The translations under genes and the position numbers were made by a program. From contig NZ_CP178732.1 in the NCBI RefSeq assembly GCF_047324175.1, forward strand, positions 4,030,001 through 4,094,000: a stretch of 64,000 bases of DNA, in the 5' to 3' direction. The notes under the pieces are model-generated. The model saw only the letters and a list, made by a program, of their open reading frames with translations. It searched no databases and was not told the DNA's origin. Below are positions 9,135-17,631 of this stretch, piece after piece (within the stretch, counting starts at the first letter, position 1; each line of letters opens with the position of its first letter). The DNA is from Acerihabitans sp015654925 (lineage in GTDB: Bacteria > Pseudomonadota > Gammaproteobacteria > Enterobacterales > Enterobacteriaceae).

Positions 9135-10187
9135 ATGATAGATTTACGCAGTGATACCGTTACCCTGCCAAGCGGCGAAATGCGGCGATTAATGGCGCAG
9201 GCCGAGGTTGGCGACGATGTATATGGCGATGATCCGACCGTGGCGGCGCTGGAAGCCGACGGCGCCCGTCTCAGCGCCAAACCAGCGGCGCTGTTTTTCC
9301 CCAGCGGCACCCAGGCCAACCTGGTGGGACTGCTGACCCACTGCCAGCGCGGCGAAGAATATATCGTCGGCCAGCAGGCGCATAACTACCGCTTCGAGGC
9401 CGGCGGCGCGGCGGTGCTCGGCAGCATCCAGCCCCAGCCGATTGAAGCGGATGCCGACGGCACCCTCCCCCTGGATAAGGTGGCCGCCGCCATAAAACCG
9501 GACGATTTTCATTTCGCCCGCACCCGGCTGTTAAGCCTGGAAAATACCCATAACGGCAAAGTGCTGCCGCAGGAATATCTGCGCCAGGCCTGGCAATTTA
9601 GCCGCGAGCGCGGCCTGGCGCTGCATATCGACGGCGCCCGGATATTCAACGCGGCGGTGGCCCTGGATATTCCGCTCAGCGAGATTACCCAATACTGCGA
9701 TACCTTGACCATCTGCCTGTCGAAAGGGCTGGGGGCGCCGGTGGGGTCGCTGCTGTGCGGCAGCGAAGAGTATATCCGGCAGGCCAAACGCTGGCGCAAA
9801 ATGGTCGGCGGCGGGATGCGTCAATCAGGCATTTTGGCGGCGGCGGGACGGTATGCGCTGGAACATAACGTGCAGCGGCTGCGCGAAGATCATGACAATG
9901 CCGCCTGGCTGGAGCAGCAATTGTCCGCCCTGGGCGTGGAGATCGCAGCGCCGGGGGCGCAAACCAATATGCTGTTTGTCCGCCAGCCGGTGGAACTGGC
10001 CGCCAAGCTGGGCCCCTGGATGCGGCAGAATGATATTATCATTGCGTCCGGCGCGGTGACCCGGCTGGCGACCCACCTCAACGTCAGTCGCGGCGATCTG
10101 GAGAAGGTCGTGCGCTGCTGGCGTGAATTTTTGCAACATCAGTCCGAGTTAACGGGCGCCCCCCTGACCGGCGTCTATTTCCAATAA
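9135..10187 (+). CDS. ltaE: Low-specificity L-threonine aldolase
   Basis: LtaE splits L-threonine or L-allo-threonine to glycine and acetaldehyde with pyridoxal phosphate. The 350 residues show the PLP lysine K197 in CLSKGLGAPVGS, the aspartate of HIDGARIFNA and H83 of the AHNYRFEAGG segment that stacks on the cofactor. It is about 17 residues longer than E. coli LtaE at the C-terminus; that extension lies mostly in the 39 bp where the gene overlaps the end of the convergent amiD. Start ATG has GGAG six bases upstream. Confidence 0.95.
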   Translation: MIDLRSDTVTLPSGEMRRLMAQAEVGDDVYGDDPTVAALEADGARLSAKPAALFFPSGTQANLVGLLTHCQRGEEYIVGQQAHNYRFEAGGAAVLGSIQPQPIEADADGTLPLDKVAAAIKPDDFHFARTRLLSLENTHNGKVLPQEYLRQAWQFSRERGLALHIDGARIFNAAVALDIPLSEITQYCDTLTICLSKGLGAPVGSLLCGSEEYIRQAKRWRKMVGGGMRQSGILAAAGRYALEHNVQRLREDHDNAAWLEQQLSALGVEIAAPGAQTNMLFVRQPVELAAKLGPWMRQNDIIIASGAVTRLATHLNVSRGDLEKVVRCWREFLQHQSELTGAPLTGVYFQ

Positions 10188-11039
10188 CGCATCAAGTATG
10201 GCCTCGGTTTCCGCGTCCGGCAGGCCGCGGAAATCCCCCGGTCTGAAATGCATCTGGAACGCCGCCACCGCCTTTTGCCGCCACTGCGCGGGCAACTGCA
10301 TCGAAACGTCATAGCCGTAGCGGCCCAGCCGATCTATGATGCCACCCATCGCCACCGGCGCTTTCGGGTCCCGCCGTCCCAGGTAATAGCTTACCCGCTG
10401 CTGTGAGGGCCAGATGCCCACGCCGGCCGCCGCCAGCTGCCGCCAGGGAAACAGCGGGCCGGGGTCCTGTTTACGCCGCCAGGCAATATCGCTATGGCCT
10501 ACCACATTGCCCGGGGCAATATGGTAACGCCGTATAATGTCCCGGCTCAGCGCGATCGTCAGCGCTATCTGGTCGGGCGGATAGGGAGCGGCGCGATAGC
10601 CGGTCAGCGTGCGGCGGTATCCGCCGTTTTCGATTTCAATGCCGATCGAGGTATCGTTGAGATGGTCGCGCCCGCGCCAATAGCTTTCGCCGGCGTGCCA
10701 GGCGCGGCGGGATTCATCCACCAGGCGCAGCGCGGTGGGCATGCCGTGGTTATCCCGCGTTACCGCCGGGATCAGGTAATGCGCGCTCACCTGCTCGGCG
10801 GTGAGCGTGGAAAGCGAACCGGCAAAATCCTCGGCGGTATAATGAATCACCAAAACCTGTACCCGTTCATCGGCGCCAATAGCCTGGCGGGAGCCGTCAA
10901 TCCGGTAGGCCGTTGCCGTTTGCGGCGCGATAACGGACTGCCGGCAGCCCGCCGAGGCTAGAATAAGCAGTCCGATAAGCCAATATTCGGCGATTGCCGC
11001 AACGCCTGTCGTTCGAGAAACTCGCCTGAGGCAGTTCAT
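10149..11039 (-). CDS. amiD: AmiD, outer-membrane N-acetylmuramoyl-L-alanine amidase
   Basis: AmiD cleaves the amide bond of (anhydro)muropeptides during wall recycling or remodelling; it is a zinc amidase of the AmpD type held on the outer membrane as a lipoprotein. The 296-residue product has a hydrophobic N-terminus with a lipobox-like SAGC at C32, zinc ligand H66 in the LVIHYTAEDF block, a second ligand set in VGHSDIAWRRKQDPGP, and a C-terminal peptidoglycan-binding region (about 215-296). The lipobox has Ser at -3, which is not ideal. Its 3' end overlaps ltaE by 39 bp. Confidence 0.93.
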   Translation of the reverse strand: MNCLRRVSRTTGVAAIAEYWLIGLLILASAGCRQSVIAPQTATAYRIDGSRQAIGADERVQVLVIHYTAEDFAGSLSTLTAEQVSAHYLIPAVTRDNHGMPTALRLVDESRRAWHAGESYWRGRDHLNDTSIGIEIENGGYRRTLTGYRAAPYPPDQIALTIALSRDIIRRYHIAPGNVVGHSDIAWRRKQDPGPLFPWRQLAAAGVGIWPSQQRVSYYLGRRDPKAPVAMGGIIDRLGRYGYDVSMQLPAQWRQKAVAAFQMHFRPGDFRGLPDAETEAILDALLEIDAGQGGAR

Positions 11040-11283
11040 GGTTCCATCCGACCCGCTATTATTACCATCAGTAATGACTGACCCTTATGGCTGCCCATTG
11101 TGCCTATAACCCGCCCGCCGCACAATGCCGGACTTTGGCGTTGAAGATTTAACCGCTTGGCGGCAAAGGTTTGTTATTTGCCTAATTAATACTCATCTTG
11201 CTTCGTTTGATCAAATCTCGTTGAAGCTTTGCTTAATAAAGTTACATGATAATATCTTTTTATAGTTATCAGGCAAATTCATC

Positions 11284-12480
11284 ATGCCAGTAATTGGACT
11301 GACAGTTCCCTATTGTTTTATAAATATGGCCGCCACCCCATCAACGGCGGTACAGGTTGAATCGCAATGCGCTTTTTCGGCAAAACTAAGCAGCGCGAAA
11401 AATACTATTGACAGCCTGATTAGCGATGGCGAAAAAAACCGCAATAATATTGATTCTGCGCCAAAGAAGATTAATAAAGCGCCGTTATCGTTTATATCCA
11501 TGCCCGCTATCGAGGTCGTCGGCGCCTCGATAAAAAACGTCATGACCCGCTTGGTCAAACAATGCAAAACGGTGGGCAATATTATTGGCGGATGGTTATC
11601 GGCATGGCACCCCCCACATCACCTGCTTTATACCAAAAGCGGCAAGGACAATGCAGCGCCGACCGGCACGCATAGCCCTGTCGGGCCGAAAACGCCTCGA
11701 TTCGCGCAGGGCGGCGGCGCGGCAATGACTCAAATCGAGCCGACAGGCAACCCGCAGGCAGAAAATCTGATTAGCGAGGTCGTATATGATGCTTTAGCCG
11801 TGCTGAAACTTTTAGTTGACCGCCTGCCCGAAGATAGGCAGCTCCGGGAAATATGGGCCTACCAAGAAATCATTACCTATATCGGCAAATTAATGAATCA
11901 GGGCGTCGATCAATTACTCCAGGAACCAGACATTATCAACCTATATTGCCAGGCAAAAGAATCCTTGGTAAAAAATATGCCCGGCAAGCGGGAATTAATA
12001 GATGCGCTCATCGCCTCGCAACCCTACATCGGCAATTTATTTGGCCCGGTAGCCCATCCCGAACAATTGGCCAATCCGAGTATTTACCAAACGGCTTTTG
12101 GTTATTTGTGCCAACGGGATCGGCGTATAGACTATCCGCATCTGTCGGCGGTGAGCGACTGGGCGTATCGGTTTATGTTTAAAGACCAGCTCTCGCCGGA
12201 GGCGATTCGCCGTCATACCTATGACTATTTGCAGGCCGTTAAGCAGCAGTTGCTCGACCAGCCGGGAGATGCGGACATATCGCCCCGGCAGCATTCCGAT
12301 GGGGATGCGATACCCGCCAGGCCGCCCCGCGGCCGCAAATCACTCGGCAAGGTCAATAACCCCGACGCCGCGCCGGTCAGGCCGCCCCGCGGCCGCAAAT
12401 CACTCGGCGAGGTCAATAACCCCGGCGCCGCGCCGGTCAGGCCGCCCCGCGGCCGCAAATCCCAGTCGTGCTCGTTTTGA
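11284..12480 (+). CDS. Orphan protein with C-terminal PxxPxR repeats; candidate secreted effector
   Basis: I do not recognise this 398-residue protein. Residues 1-60 are Ser/Thr/Asn-rich with no signal peptide; an ATG at 11326 (residue 15) is an alternative start, as neither has a strong ribosome site. Residues 160-325 look like a mostly helical globular domain. Residues 340-398 hold two full and one partial copy of a 20-residue repeat; each copy contains PxxPxR (P344-R349, P364-R369, P384-R389), the class II SH3-ligand pattern, followed by GRKS. The 5' flank is AT-rich while the tail is very GC-rich. It sits between amiD and ybjP, where E. coli has ybjQ. Role as a host-targeted effector is inference only. 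Confidence 0.7.
   Translation: MPVIGLTVPYCFINMAATPSTAVQVESQCAFSAKLSSAKNTIDSLISDGEKNRNNIDSAPKKINKAPLSFISMPAIEVVGASIKNVMTRLVKQCKTVGNIIGGWLSAWHPPHHLLYTKSGKDNAAPTGTHSPVGPKTPRFAQGGGAAMTQIEPTGNPQAENLISEVVYDALAVLKLLVDRLPEDRQLREIWAYQEIITYIGKLMNQGVDQLLQEPDIINLYCQAKESLVKNMPGKRELIDALIASQPYIGNLFGPVAHPEQLANPSIYQTAFGYLCQRDRRIDYPHLSAVSDWAYRFMFKDQLSPEAIRRHTYDYLQAVKQQLLDQPGDADISPRQHSDGDAIPARPPRGRKSLGKVNNPDAAPVRPPRGRKSLGEVNNPGAAPVRPPRGRKSQSCSF
12319..12462 (+). repeat. 60-bp in-frame tandem repeat (2.4 copies) in the 3' end of the orphan gene
   Basis: The segment beginning AGGCCGCCCCGCGGCCGC recurs at exactly 60-bp spacing three times (near 12319, 12379 and 12439); the first two full units differ by only a few bases, and the third is cut short and then diverges. 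Each unit encodes RPPRGRKSLG(K/E)VNNP plus four to five further residues. Confidence 0.95.
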
Positions 12481-12512
12481 ACGATGGCTTATATCCGGGC
12501 CGGGCAGCCCGG

Positions 12513-12537
12513 GCGCGCGGCAGTAGCAACCGCGCGC
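12513..12537 (+). terminator. GC-rich stem-loop after the orphan gene
   Basis: GCGCGCGG / CCGCGCGC with a nine-base loop lies 33 bp after the stop codon. There is no T-run behind it, so it is either a Rho-assisted end or simply a 3'-end hairpin. Confidence 0.4.
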
Positions 12538-12633
12538 TGGCGTACCGTCTTCCGGCCCGGCGTACGCCGCCGCCCGCCCGTCCCTGAACCGCGCTTTAGC
12601 CATATGTGCCGCCGCCGCACAACTCCCTGATTT

Positions 12634-12648
12634 TTAACTATACTCTAG
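12634..12648 (+). promoter_or_regulatory. Possible promoter of ybjP
   Basis: TAACTATACTCTAGG contains a CTATACT -10 box of the type used by sigma-S and sigma-70, 45 bp upstream of the ybjP start. No good -35 box is seen, which fits a sigma-S preference, but this is a weak call. Confidence 0.4.
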
Positions 12649-12689
12649 GGGTGTGACTCACCGCTAAAATAAAATCATAAAGGTAAACA

Positions 12690-13244
12690 ATGAAAAAAAC
12701 GCTTTTTGTCCTCCTGCCGCTGGCGCTGGCGCTTACTGCCTGCACCACATCCGTCGATCCGGCGTTTAAAGATACCGGCACGCGCAACGGCCCTTGCGTT
12801 GGCGGCGGCCCGGATGCGGTTGCCCAGAAATTCTACGATCTGCGAATCGATCGGCATGCCCAGGGCAAACCTGACGCCGGGCAATTGACGCAATATCGTC
12901 CCTATCTCAGCGAACGGCTTTACCAGGCGCTGGCCGTCGATCGCCAGGGCCGGGATAAATTGGCGAAACTGCCGGCCGGGGATATCTTCAGCAGCCAGGC
13001 CGACGGCCCCACCGCCGCCAGGGTGCATAGCGCTTCGCGCATTTTGAATACCGACGCCAAAAACATCCCGCTACGCGTGGATCTGTCCCGCGCCCAGGCC
13101 GGCGGCGGCCAGACGGTGCAATGGCAGGACGAGGTGCTGATGGTGCGCGAAGGCACCTGCTGGGTGCTGGATGACGTGCGCTATCTGGGCGCATTCTCCC
13201 ATGCCCCGGCGGGGACCCTGCGCCAAACCCTGGAAGTGAGATAA
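12690..13244 (+). CDS. ybjP: YbjP, putative lipoprotein
   Basis: The 184-residue product begins with a lipoprotein signal ending LTAC (C18), with Thr at +2, predicting outer-membrane sorting. The conserved family blocks are present: DTGTRNGPCVGGGPD, VAQKFYD, the NIPLRVDL segment and the W-Q-D-E-V-L-M strand followed by CWVLDDVRYLG. The function of YbjP is unknown; it belongs to the general stress-associated envelope lipoproteins. The middle section (70-105) is longer than in E. coli. It keeps its usual position ahead of the art genes. Confidence 0.9.
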   Translation: MKKTLFVLLPLALALTACTTSVDPAFKDTGTRNGPCVGGGPDAVAQKFYDLRIDRHAQGKPDAGQLTQYRPYLSERLYQALAVDRQGRDKLAKLPAGDIFSSQADGPTAARVHSASRILNTDAKNIPLRVDLSRAQAGGGQTVQWQDEVLMVREGTCWVLDDVRYLGAFSHAPAGTLRQTLEVR

Positions 13245-13246
13245 TC

Positions 13247-13269
13247 CCCGCCGGCATCGGTCCGGCGGG
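13247..13269 (+). terminator. Stem-loop after ybjP
   Basis: CCCGCCGG / CCGGCGGG with a seven-base loop starts just after the ybjP stop. No T-run follows, so termination would need help. Confidence 0.5.
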
Positions 13270-13322
13270 CATTACGCGCCCATGGCCTGTGGCGTCGCCG
13301 TGCGTAAACGCGCGCGATTGGA

Positions 13323-13356
13323 GCCAAGGGGGCTTGCCTGAGCCAGGCCCCTTGGC
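13323..13356. repeat. Long inverted repeat between ybjP and artP
   Basis: GCCAAGGGG(G)C and GCCCCTTGGC are inverted around a ~13-base loop. It stands alone in the 311-bp gap between ybjP and artP (13245-13555), which otherwise holds only an AT-rich stretch at 13440-13500 that probably contains the art promoter. Confidence 0.55.
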
Positions 13357-13555
13357 GGGGGTTGGCCAATATGGGCAACATAGCGGGTAAGCCGGATTAT
13401 GGAGCACGGACGCATGGCAAAACGCCGGGGAATGACGTTTTGTGCTGTTCGTGATATTATTACCCTCCTAAATGTAAATTTTAATCACGACAGATTGCAT
13501 CGACCGGCTGTCGACGTTAACATCTGCCGCCTCAATGGCTATTCAGTTTCTTCGC

Positions 13556-14284
13556 ATGAGTATTCAACTAAACCGCATCGACTGTTTTTATGGTGCTTAT
13601 CAAGCGCTATTTGATATCACCCTTGACTGCCCGGCGGGAGAAACGCTGGTATTGCTCGGCCCCAGCGGCGCGGGCAAAAGTTCGCTACTGCGGGTGCTCA
13701 ACCTGTTGGAGATGCCCCGCGCCGGTCAATTGGCGATTGCGGGCAATCACTTTGACTTTAAACAGACCCCGGGCGAGAAAGCCATCCGGGAGCTGCGGCA
13801 AAATGTCGGCATGGTATTCCAGCAATATAATCTGTGGCCGCATTTAACCGTACGCCAGAATTTGATCGAGGCGCCGTGCCGGGTGCTGGCCTTGTCCCGT
13901 TCCCAGGCCAACGCCCGTGCGGATAAACTGCTGGAGCGTTTGCGCCTGACCGATTTTGCCGATCGTTTTCCGTTGCATTTGTCCGGCGGACAGCAGCAAC
14001 GGGTAGCCATAGCCCGCGCCCTGATGATGGAACCGCAGGTGCTGCTGTTCGACGAACCAACCGCGGCGCTGGACCCGGAAATCACCGCGCAAATCGTCAG
14101 TATTATTCGTGAACTGGCGCAAACCGGTATTACCCAAGTGATTGTGACGCATGAAGTTGAGGTAGCGCGTAAGACTGCCAGTCGCATTGTGTATATGGAA
14201 AACGGCCACATTGTGGAACAGGGCGATGCCACGCATTTCGCCCAGCCCCGCACCGAGGCGTTTGCTCACTACTTGTCGCATTAA
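13556..14284 (+). CDS. artP: ArtP, ATPase of the arginine ABC importer
   Basis: ArtP powers uptake of L-arginine with ArtQ/ArtM. The 242-residue product has Walker A GPSGAGKS (35-42), Q-loop VFQQYNLWP, signature LSGGQQQ, Walker B LLFDEP and the switch histidine in VTHEVEVA. ATG 13556 gives the same start as E. coli ArtP (MSIQLN...); an ATG at 13535 would add seven residues. Neither has an obvious ribosome site. Followed after 16 bp by the binding-protein gene. Confidence 0.96.
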   Translation: MSIQLNRIDCFYGAYQALFDITLDCPAGETLVLLGPSGAGKSSLLRVLNLLEMPRAGQLAIAGNHFDFKQTPGEKAIRELRQNVGMVFQQYNLWPHLTVRQNLIEAPCRVLALSRSQANARADKLLERLRLTDFADRFPLHLSGGQQQRVAIARALMMEPQVLLFDEPTAALDPEITAQIVSIIRELAQTGITQVIVTHEVEVARKTASRIVYMENGHIVEQGDATHFAQPRTEAFAHYLSH

Positions 14285-14300
14285 ATTTTTTGGAAAAAAA

Positions 14301-15032
14301 ATGAAAAAATTAATTATTGCCGCAGTGCTGGCCGGGGTTGCGGCTTCAGCCGGCGCAGCCGAAACCATTCGTTTCGCTACCGAAGCCTCTTACCCTCCGT
14401 TCGAATTCGTCGATGCCAATAATAAAATCCAAGGCTTCGATATCGATTTGGCCAACGCGTTATGCAAAGAGATGCAGGCGCAGTGCACTTTTACCAACCA
14501 GGCCTTTGACAGCTTGATTCCCAGCCTGAAATTCCGTCGTTTCGACGCGGTGATTTCCGGCATGGATATCACCCCGGAACGCTTGCAGCAGGTCGCGTTC
14601 ACCCAGCCCTATTATGAAAACTCCGCCATTTTTATCGCGCAAAAAGACAAATTTGCCGATTTAGCGGCGCTGAAAGATAAACGCGTCGGCATGCAAAATG
14701 GCACCACGCACCAAAAATTCCTGATGGACAAACATCCGGAAATCACCGCGGTTCCTTATGACAGCTACCAGAACGCCATCCTGGATCTGAAAAACGGCCG
14801 TTTGGATGCCGTATTCGGTGACAGCGCGGTGGTGAATGAATGGCTGAAAAAGGATGCCGATCTGGCAACCGTCGGGGATAAAATCACCGATAAGGCCTAT
14901 TTCGGCACCGGCCTGGGCATCGCTATGCGGCTGAACAATACCGCGCAGGTGGATAAATTCAATGCCGCCCTGGATAAAGTGAAACAAGACGGTACTTACC
15001 AGACTATTTACCAGAAATGGTTCAAGCAGTAA
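14301..15032 (+). CDS. artI: Arginine-binding periplasmic protein of the Art system
   Basis: This 243-residue protein has a cleavable signal peptide (MKKLIIAAVLAGVAASAGA, then AET) and the SBP family 3 fold with the motifs FATEASYPPFEF, GFDIDLANALC, FDSLIPSLKFRR and NGTTHQKF. It delivers an amino acid, most likely arginine, to ArtQM. Its second position in the operon is that of artI in E. coli, while some stretches (CTFTNQAFDS, AVISGMDITPER) are closer to ArtJ. Only one such gene is present here, whereas E. coli has both, so it may serve as the general binding protein. Confidence 0.9.
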   Translation: MKKLIIAAVLAGVAASAGAAETIRFATEASYPPFEFVDANNKIQGFDIDLANALCKEMQAQCTFTNQAFDSLIPSLKFRRFDAVISGMDITPERLQQVAFTQPYYENSAIFIAQKDKFADLAALKDKRVGMQNGTTHQKFLMDKHPEITAVPYDSYQNAILDLKNGRLDAVFGDSAVVNEWLKKDADLATVGDKITDKAYFGTGLGIAMRLNNTAQVDKFNAALDKVKQDGTYQTIYQKWFKQ

Positions 15033-15041
15033 TCCCCGTAC

Positions 15042-15758
15042 ATGACTGAACTTCAACCAATAGCCAGCGCCGCCGGCACCACCGTCGGGCTGGCGCTTTG
15101 CGCGCTGGTGGTCGGGCTTATCCTGGCGATGTGTTTCGCCGCCTGGGAATCCGCCCGCTGGAAATGGCTGGGCCTGCTGGGCACCGGCGTGGTTATGCTG
15201 CTGCGCGGCCTGCCGGAAATTCTGGTGGTGCTGTTCATCTATTTTGGCGCCTCGCAGTTGCTGGTATCGCTGGCGGACGGCTTTACGCTGAATCTGTATC
15301 TGCTGCACATTCCGGTACGGCTGCCCACCGATAATATCAACCTCAGCCCGTTTGTGTGCGGCGTGATTGCCCTGGCATTGCTGTACGCCGCCTACGCCTC
15401 GCAAACCCTGCGCGGCGCCCTGAAGGCCATTCCCCAGGGCCAATGGGAATCCGGGCAGGCGTTGGGATTGAAAAAAAGCGCCATTTTTTTCCGGCTGATT
15501 ATGCCGCAGATGTGGCGTCATGCTTTGCCAGGCCTGGGTAACCAGTGGTTGGTGCTGTTGAAGGACACCGCCCTGGTGTCGCTGATTAGCGTTAACGATT
15601 TGATGCTGCAAACCAAGAGTATCGTCAGTTTTACCCAGCAGCCGTTTACCTGGTATTTGATTGCGGCGGCGGTTTATCTGGCGATCACCCTGCTCAGCCA
15701 GGTTATTCTGCGCGCGTTCGAGCGTCGTTCGACCCGCTTTGAAACGAGGGCATCGTGA
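15042..15758 (+). CDS. artQ: ArtQ, permease of the arginine ABC importer
   Basis: One of two inner-membrane permeases of the arginine importer. The 238 residues contain about five hydrophobic spans and the HisM-type EAA loop (GQWESGQALGLKKSAIFFRL) that contacts ArtP. The start follows the binding-protein gene by 9 bp, and its stop overlaps the artM start in a TGATG arrangement, indicating coupled translation. Confidence 0.96.
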   Translation: MTELQPIASAAGTTVGLALCALVVGLILAMCFAAWESARWKWLGLLGTGVVMLLRGLPEILVVLFIYFGASQLLVSLADGFTLNLYLLHIPVRLPTDNINLSPFVCGVIALALLYAAYASQTLRGALKAIPQGQWESGQALGLKKSAIFFRLIMPQMWRHALPGLGNQWLVLLKDTALVSLISVNDLMLQTKSIVSFTQQPFTWYLIAAAVYLAITLLSQVILRAFERRSTRFETRAS

Positions 15759-16426
15759 TGCTGGCCTACCTGCCGCAATTAATGCAAGGCTTGCCCACCA
15801 GCCTGACGCTGACGCTGAGCGCCATCGTTATCGCGCTGCTGCTGGCGCTGCTGTTTACCCTGATCATCAGCCTGAAGACGCCCATTCTGACGCCGATAAT
15901 CAAAATTTACATCACGCTGTTCACCGGCACCCCGCTGCTGGTCCAGATCTTTTTGATTTATTACGGGCCGGGACAATTTGCCGGCCTGCGCGCCATTCCC
16001 TGGTTATGGCAACTGGTGTCGCAGCCTTGGTTATGCGCCATGGTGGCCCTGGCCCTTAACAGCGCCGCCTATAGCACCCTGTTGTTTACCGGGGCCATGC
16101 GCGCCATCCCGTCCGGCCAGTGGCAGGCCTGCGCCGCCCTGGGCATGTCCAAATTGCAATCGCTGCGCATATTGATGCCGTTCGCCATTAAACGCGCCCT
16201 GTCGTCTTATTCCAATGAAGTAGTGCTGGTATTTAAAAGCACGTCGCTCGCCTACACCATCACCCTGATGGATATTATGGGCCACGGGCAGTTGCTGTAC
16301 GGCAGGACCTACGATGTCATGGTGTTTGGCGCCGCCGGCATTATCTACCTGTGCGTCAACGGCGTCTTGACCCTGCTGATGCGGCTGGTGGAGTCCCGGG
16401 CGCTGCGCTTCGAACGCCGCAATTAA
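15758..16426 (+). CDS. artM: ArtM, permease of the arginine ABC importer
   Basis: The 222-residue second permease of the arginine importer, the same length as in E. coli. It has the motifs FTGTPLLVQIFLIYYGPGQF and the EAA loop around GQWQACAALGMSKLQS. The ATG at 15758 shares a base with the artQ stop (TGATG); the overlapping GTG at 15755 is not used. The artJ gene that follows artM in E. coli is absent, and rlmC comes in from the other strand only 10 bp beyond the stop. Confidence 0.96.
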   Translation: MLAYLPQLMQGLPTSLTLTLSAIVIALLLALLFTLIISLKTPILTPIIKIYITLFTGTPLLVQIFLIYYGPGQFAGLRAIPWLWQLVSQPWLCAMVALALNSAAYSTLLFTGAMRAIPSGQWQACAALGMSKLQSLRILMPFAIKRALSSYSNEVVLVFKSTSLAYTITLMDIMGHGQLLYGRTYDVMVFGAAGIIYLCVNGVLTLLMRLVESRALRFERRN

Positions 16427-16436
16427 CGGGTCGCGC

Positions 16437-17576
16437 TTAAGCGGCGGCGCCGCCGCGTTGAAGCAGCACCAGCGTTTCATAGTGGGCGGTGTGCGGGAAC
16501 ATATCAAATAGCTGCGCCTTGACGATGCCATAGCGCGGCAGGGCCAGCAAATCCCTGGCCAGGCTCTCTCCCTGGCAGCTCGAATACAGGATATAGGGCG
16601 GCGCCATCTCATTGAGATAGTCGCATAGCGCCTGGCCGATCCCGCGACGCGGCGGATTCACCAGCACCAGATCCGGCACCTCCGTACGCTGCTGCGCGAA
16701 ATCGGTGGAATCCAGCGCCTGAAACGCCACGTGGCGCAACCCCAGCAGCTGTGCCGACTGCCGCGCGCTGGCGATGGCCTCGGCGCTGATTTCAATGCCG
16801 GTCAGCCGGATATCGCCGCTGGCGCAATGCAAACCAAACCCCCCCACCCCGCAAAACAGATCCCACAGGCTGGCGATAGGCAGAGCGCCCACCCAGTCCC
16901 GGGCGGTGGCATACAGCCGGGCGGCTACGGCGGGATTGGTTTGGAAAAAACCGCGCGGACGGATAAACAGCGGCACGTCATTGAGCCGTTCTTCCAGGGC
17001 GCTTTGCCCGGTCAGAATGATTTCCGTTTCCCCTTCCAGGATCGCCATCGGCACCGGCTGGATATTTACCGATATGACTTTGAGCTGGGGAAGCTGCATC
17101 TGCAGCCAGGGCAGCGCGGCGCGCAGCTGCGCCAGCTTGGTTTCGGAACGCAGGACGAAGCGCAGCATCATGGCGCCGTCGTATTCGCTGGCGGTCAGCA
17201 ACAGGAATTTTAACTCGCCCCGCCGCCGCGCCACGTGGTAAGGCGTCAGGCCGGCGCGGGCGATAAACGTTTTAAGCTGGGCAAATACCGGCGCGAAGCC
17301 GGCGGGGTAAAGCGGGCAGCCGCATAAATCCACCGGCTCGCCGTCGCGGGCCATGATGCCAAGGATCGGGCGTTCGACGCTGCCGCTCACGACCATCTTG
17401 GCTTTATTGCGAAAAGCCGCCTGGGCGCAAGCGACCGGCGCAAGCCAGCGCCCCACGGGACTGGCGGACAGCAAGGCGGCGATAGCGGCCTGTTTATCCA
17501 CCAGTTGTTGCGGATAAGGCTTATCCAGCCATTCGCAGGAGCGGCAGCGATCCGCGCTAAATAATTCGCAATGCAT
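16437..17576 (-). CDS. rlmC: 23S rRNA (uracil-747-C5)-methyltransferase RlmC
   Basis: RlmC (RumB) makes m5U747 in 23S rRNA using S-adenosylmethionine and carries an iron-sulfur cluster. The 379-residue product has the cluster cysteines in MHCELFSADRCRSC and LCGCPLYP, the SAM motif LWDLFCGVGGFGLHC, the NPPRRG motif and the nucleophile cysteine in YSSCQGE. ATG 17576 matches the E. coli start; a TTG three codons upstream is unlikely. It is convergent with artM. Confidence 0.96.
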   Translation of the reverse strand: MHCELFSADRCRSCEWLDKPYPQQLVDKQAAIAALLSASPVGRWLAPVACAQAAFRNKAKMVVSGSVERPILGIMARDGEPVDLCGCPLYPAGFAPVFAQLKTFIARAGLTPYHVARRRGELKFLLLTASEYDGAMMLRFVLRSETKLAQLRAALPWLQMQLPQLKVISVNIQPVPMAILEGETEIILTGQSALEERLNDVPLFIRPRGFFQTNPAVAARLYATARDWVGALPIASLWDLFCGVGGFGLHCASGDIRLTGIEISAEAIASARQSAQLLGLRHVAFQALDSTDFAQQRTEVPDLVLVNPPRRGIGQALCDYLNEMAPPYILYSSCQGESLARDLLALPRYGIVKAQLFDMFPHTAHYETLVLLQRGGAAA

Positions 17577-17631
17577 AAGTATCAAGGCCAGCTAAACGGG
17601 CGCGCATTGTACCATCGGTGGCGGGTGGAAA

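Noticed and set aside
13450..13510. Possible ArgR operator in the AT-rich region before artP
   Set aside because: TGTAAATTTTAATCA is partly symmetrical but its spacing does not fit the 18-bp ARG box pattern well enough to call.
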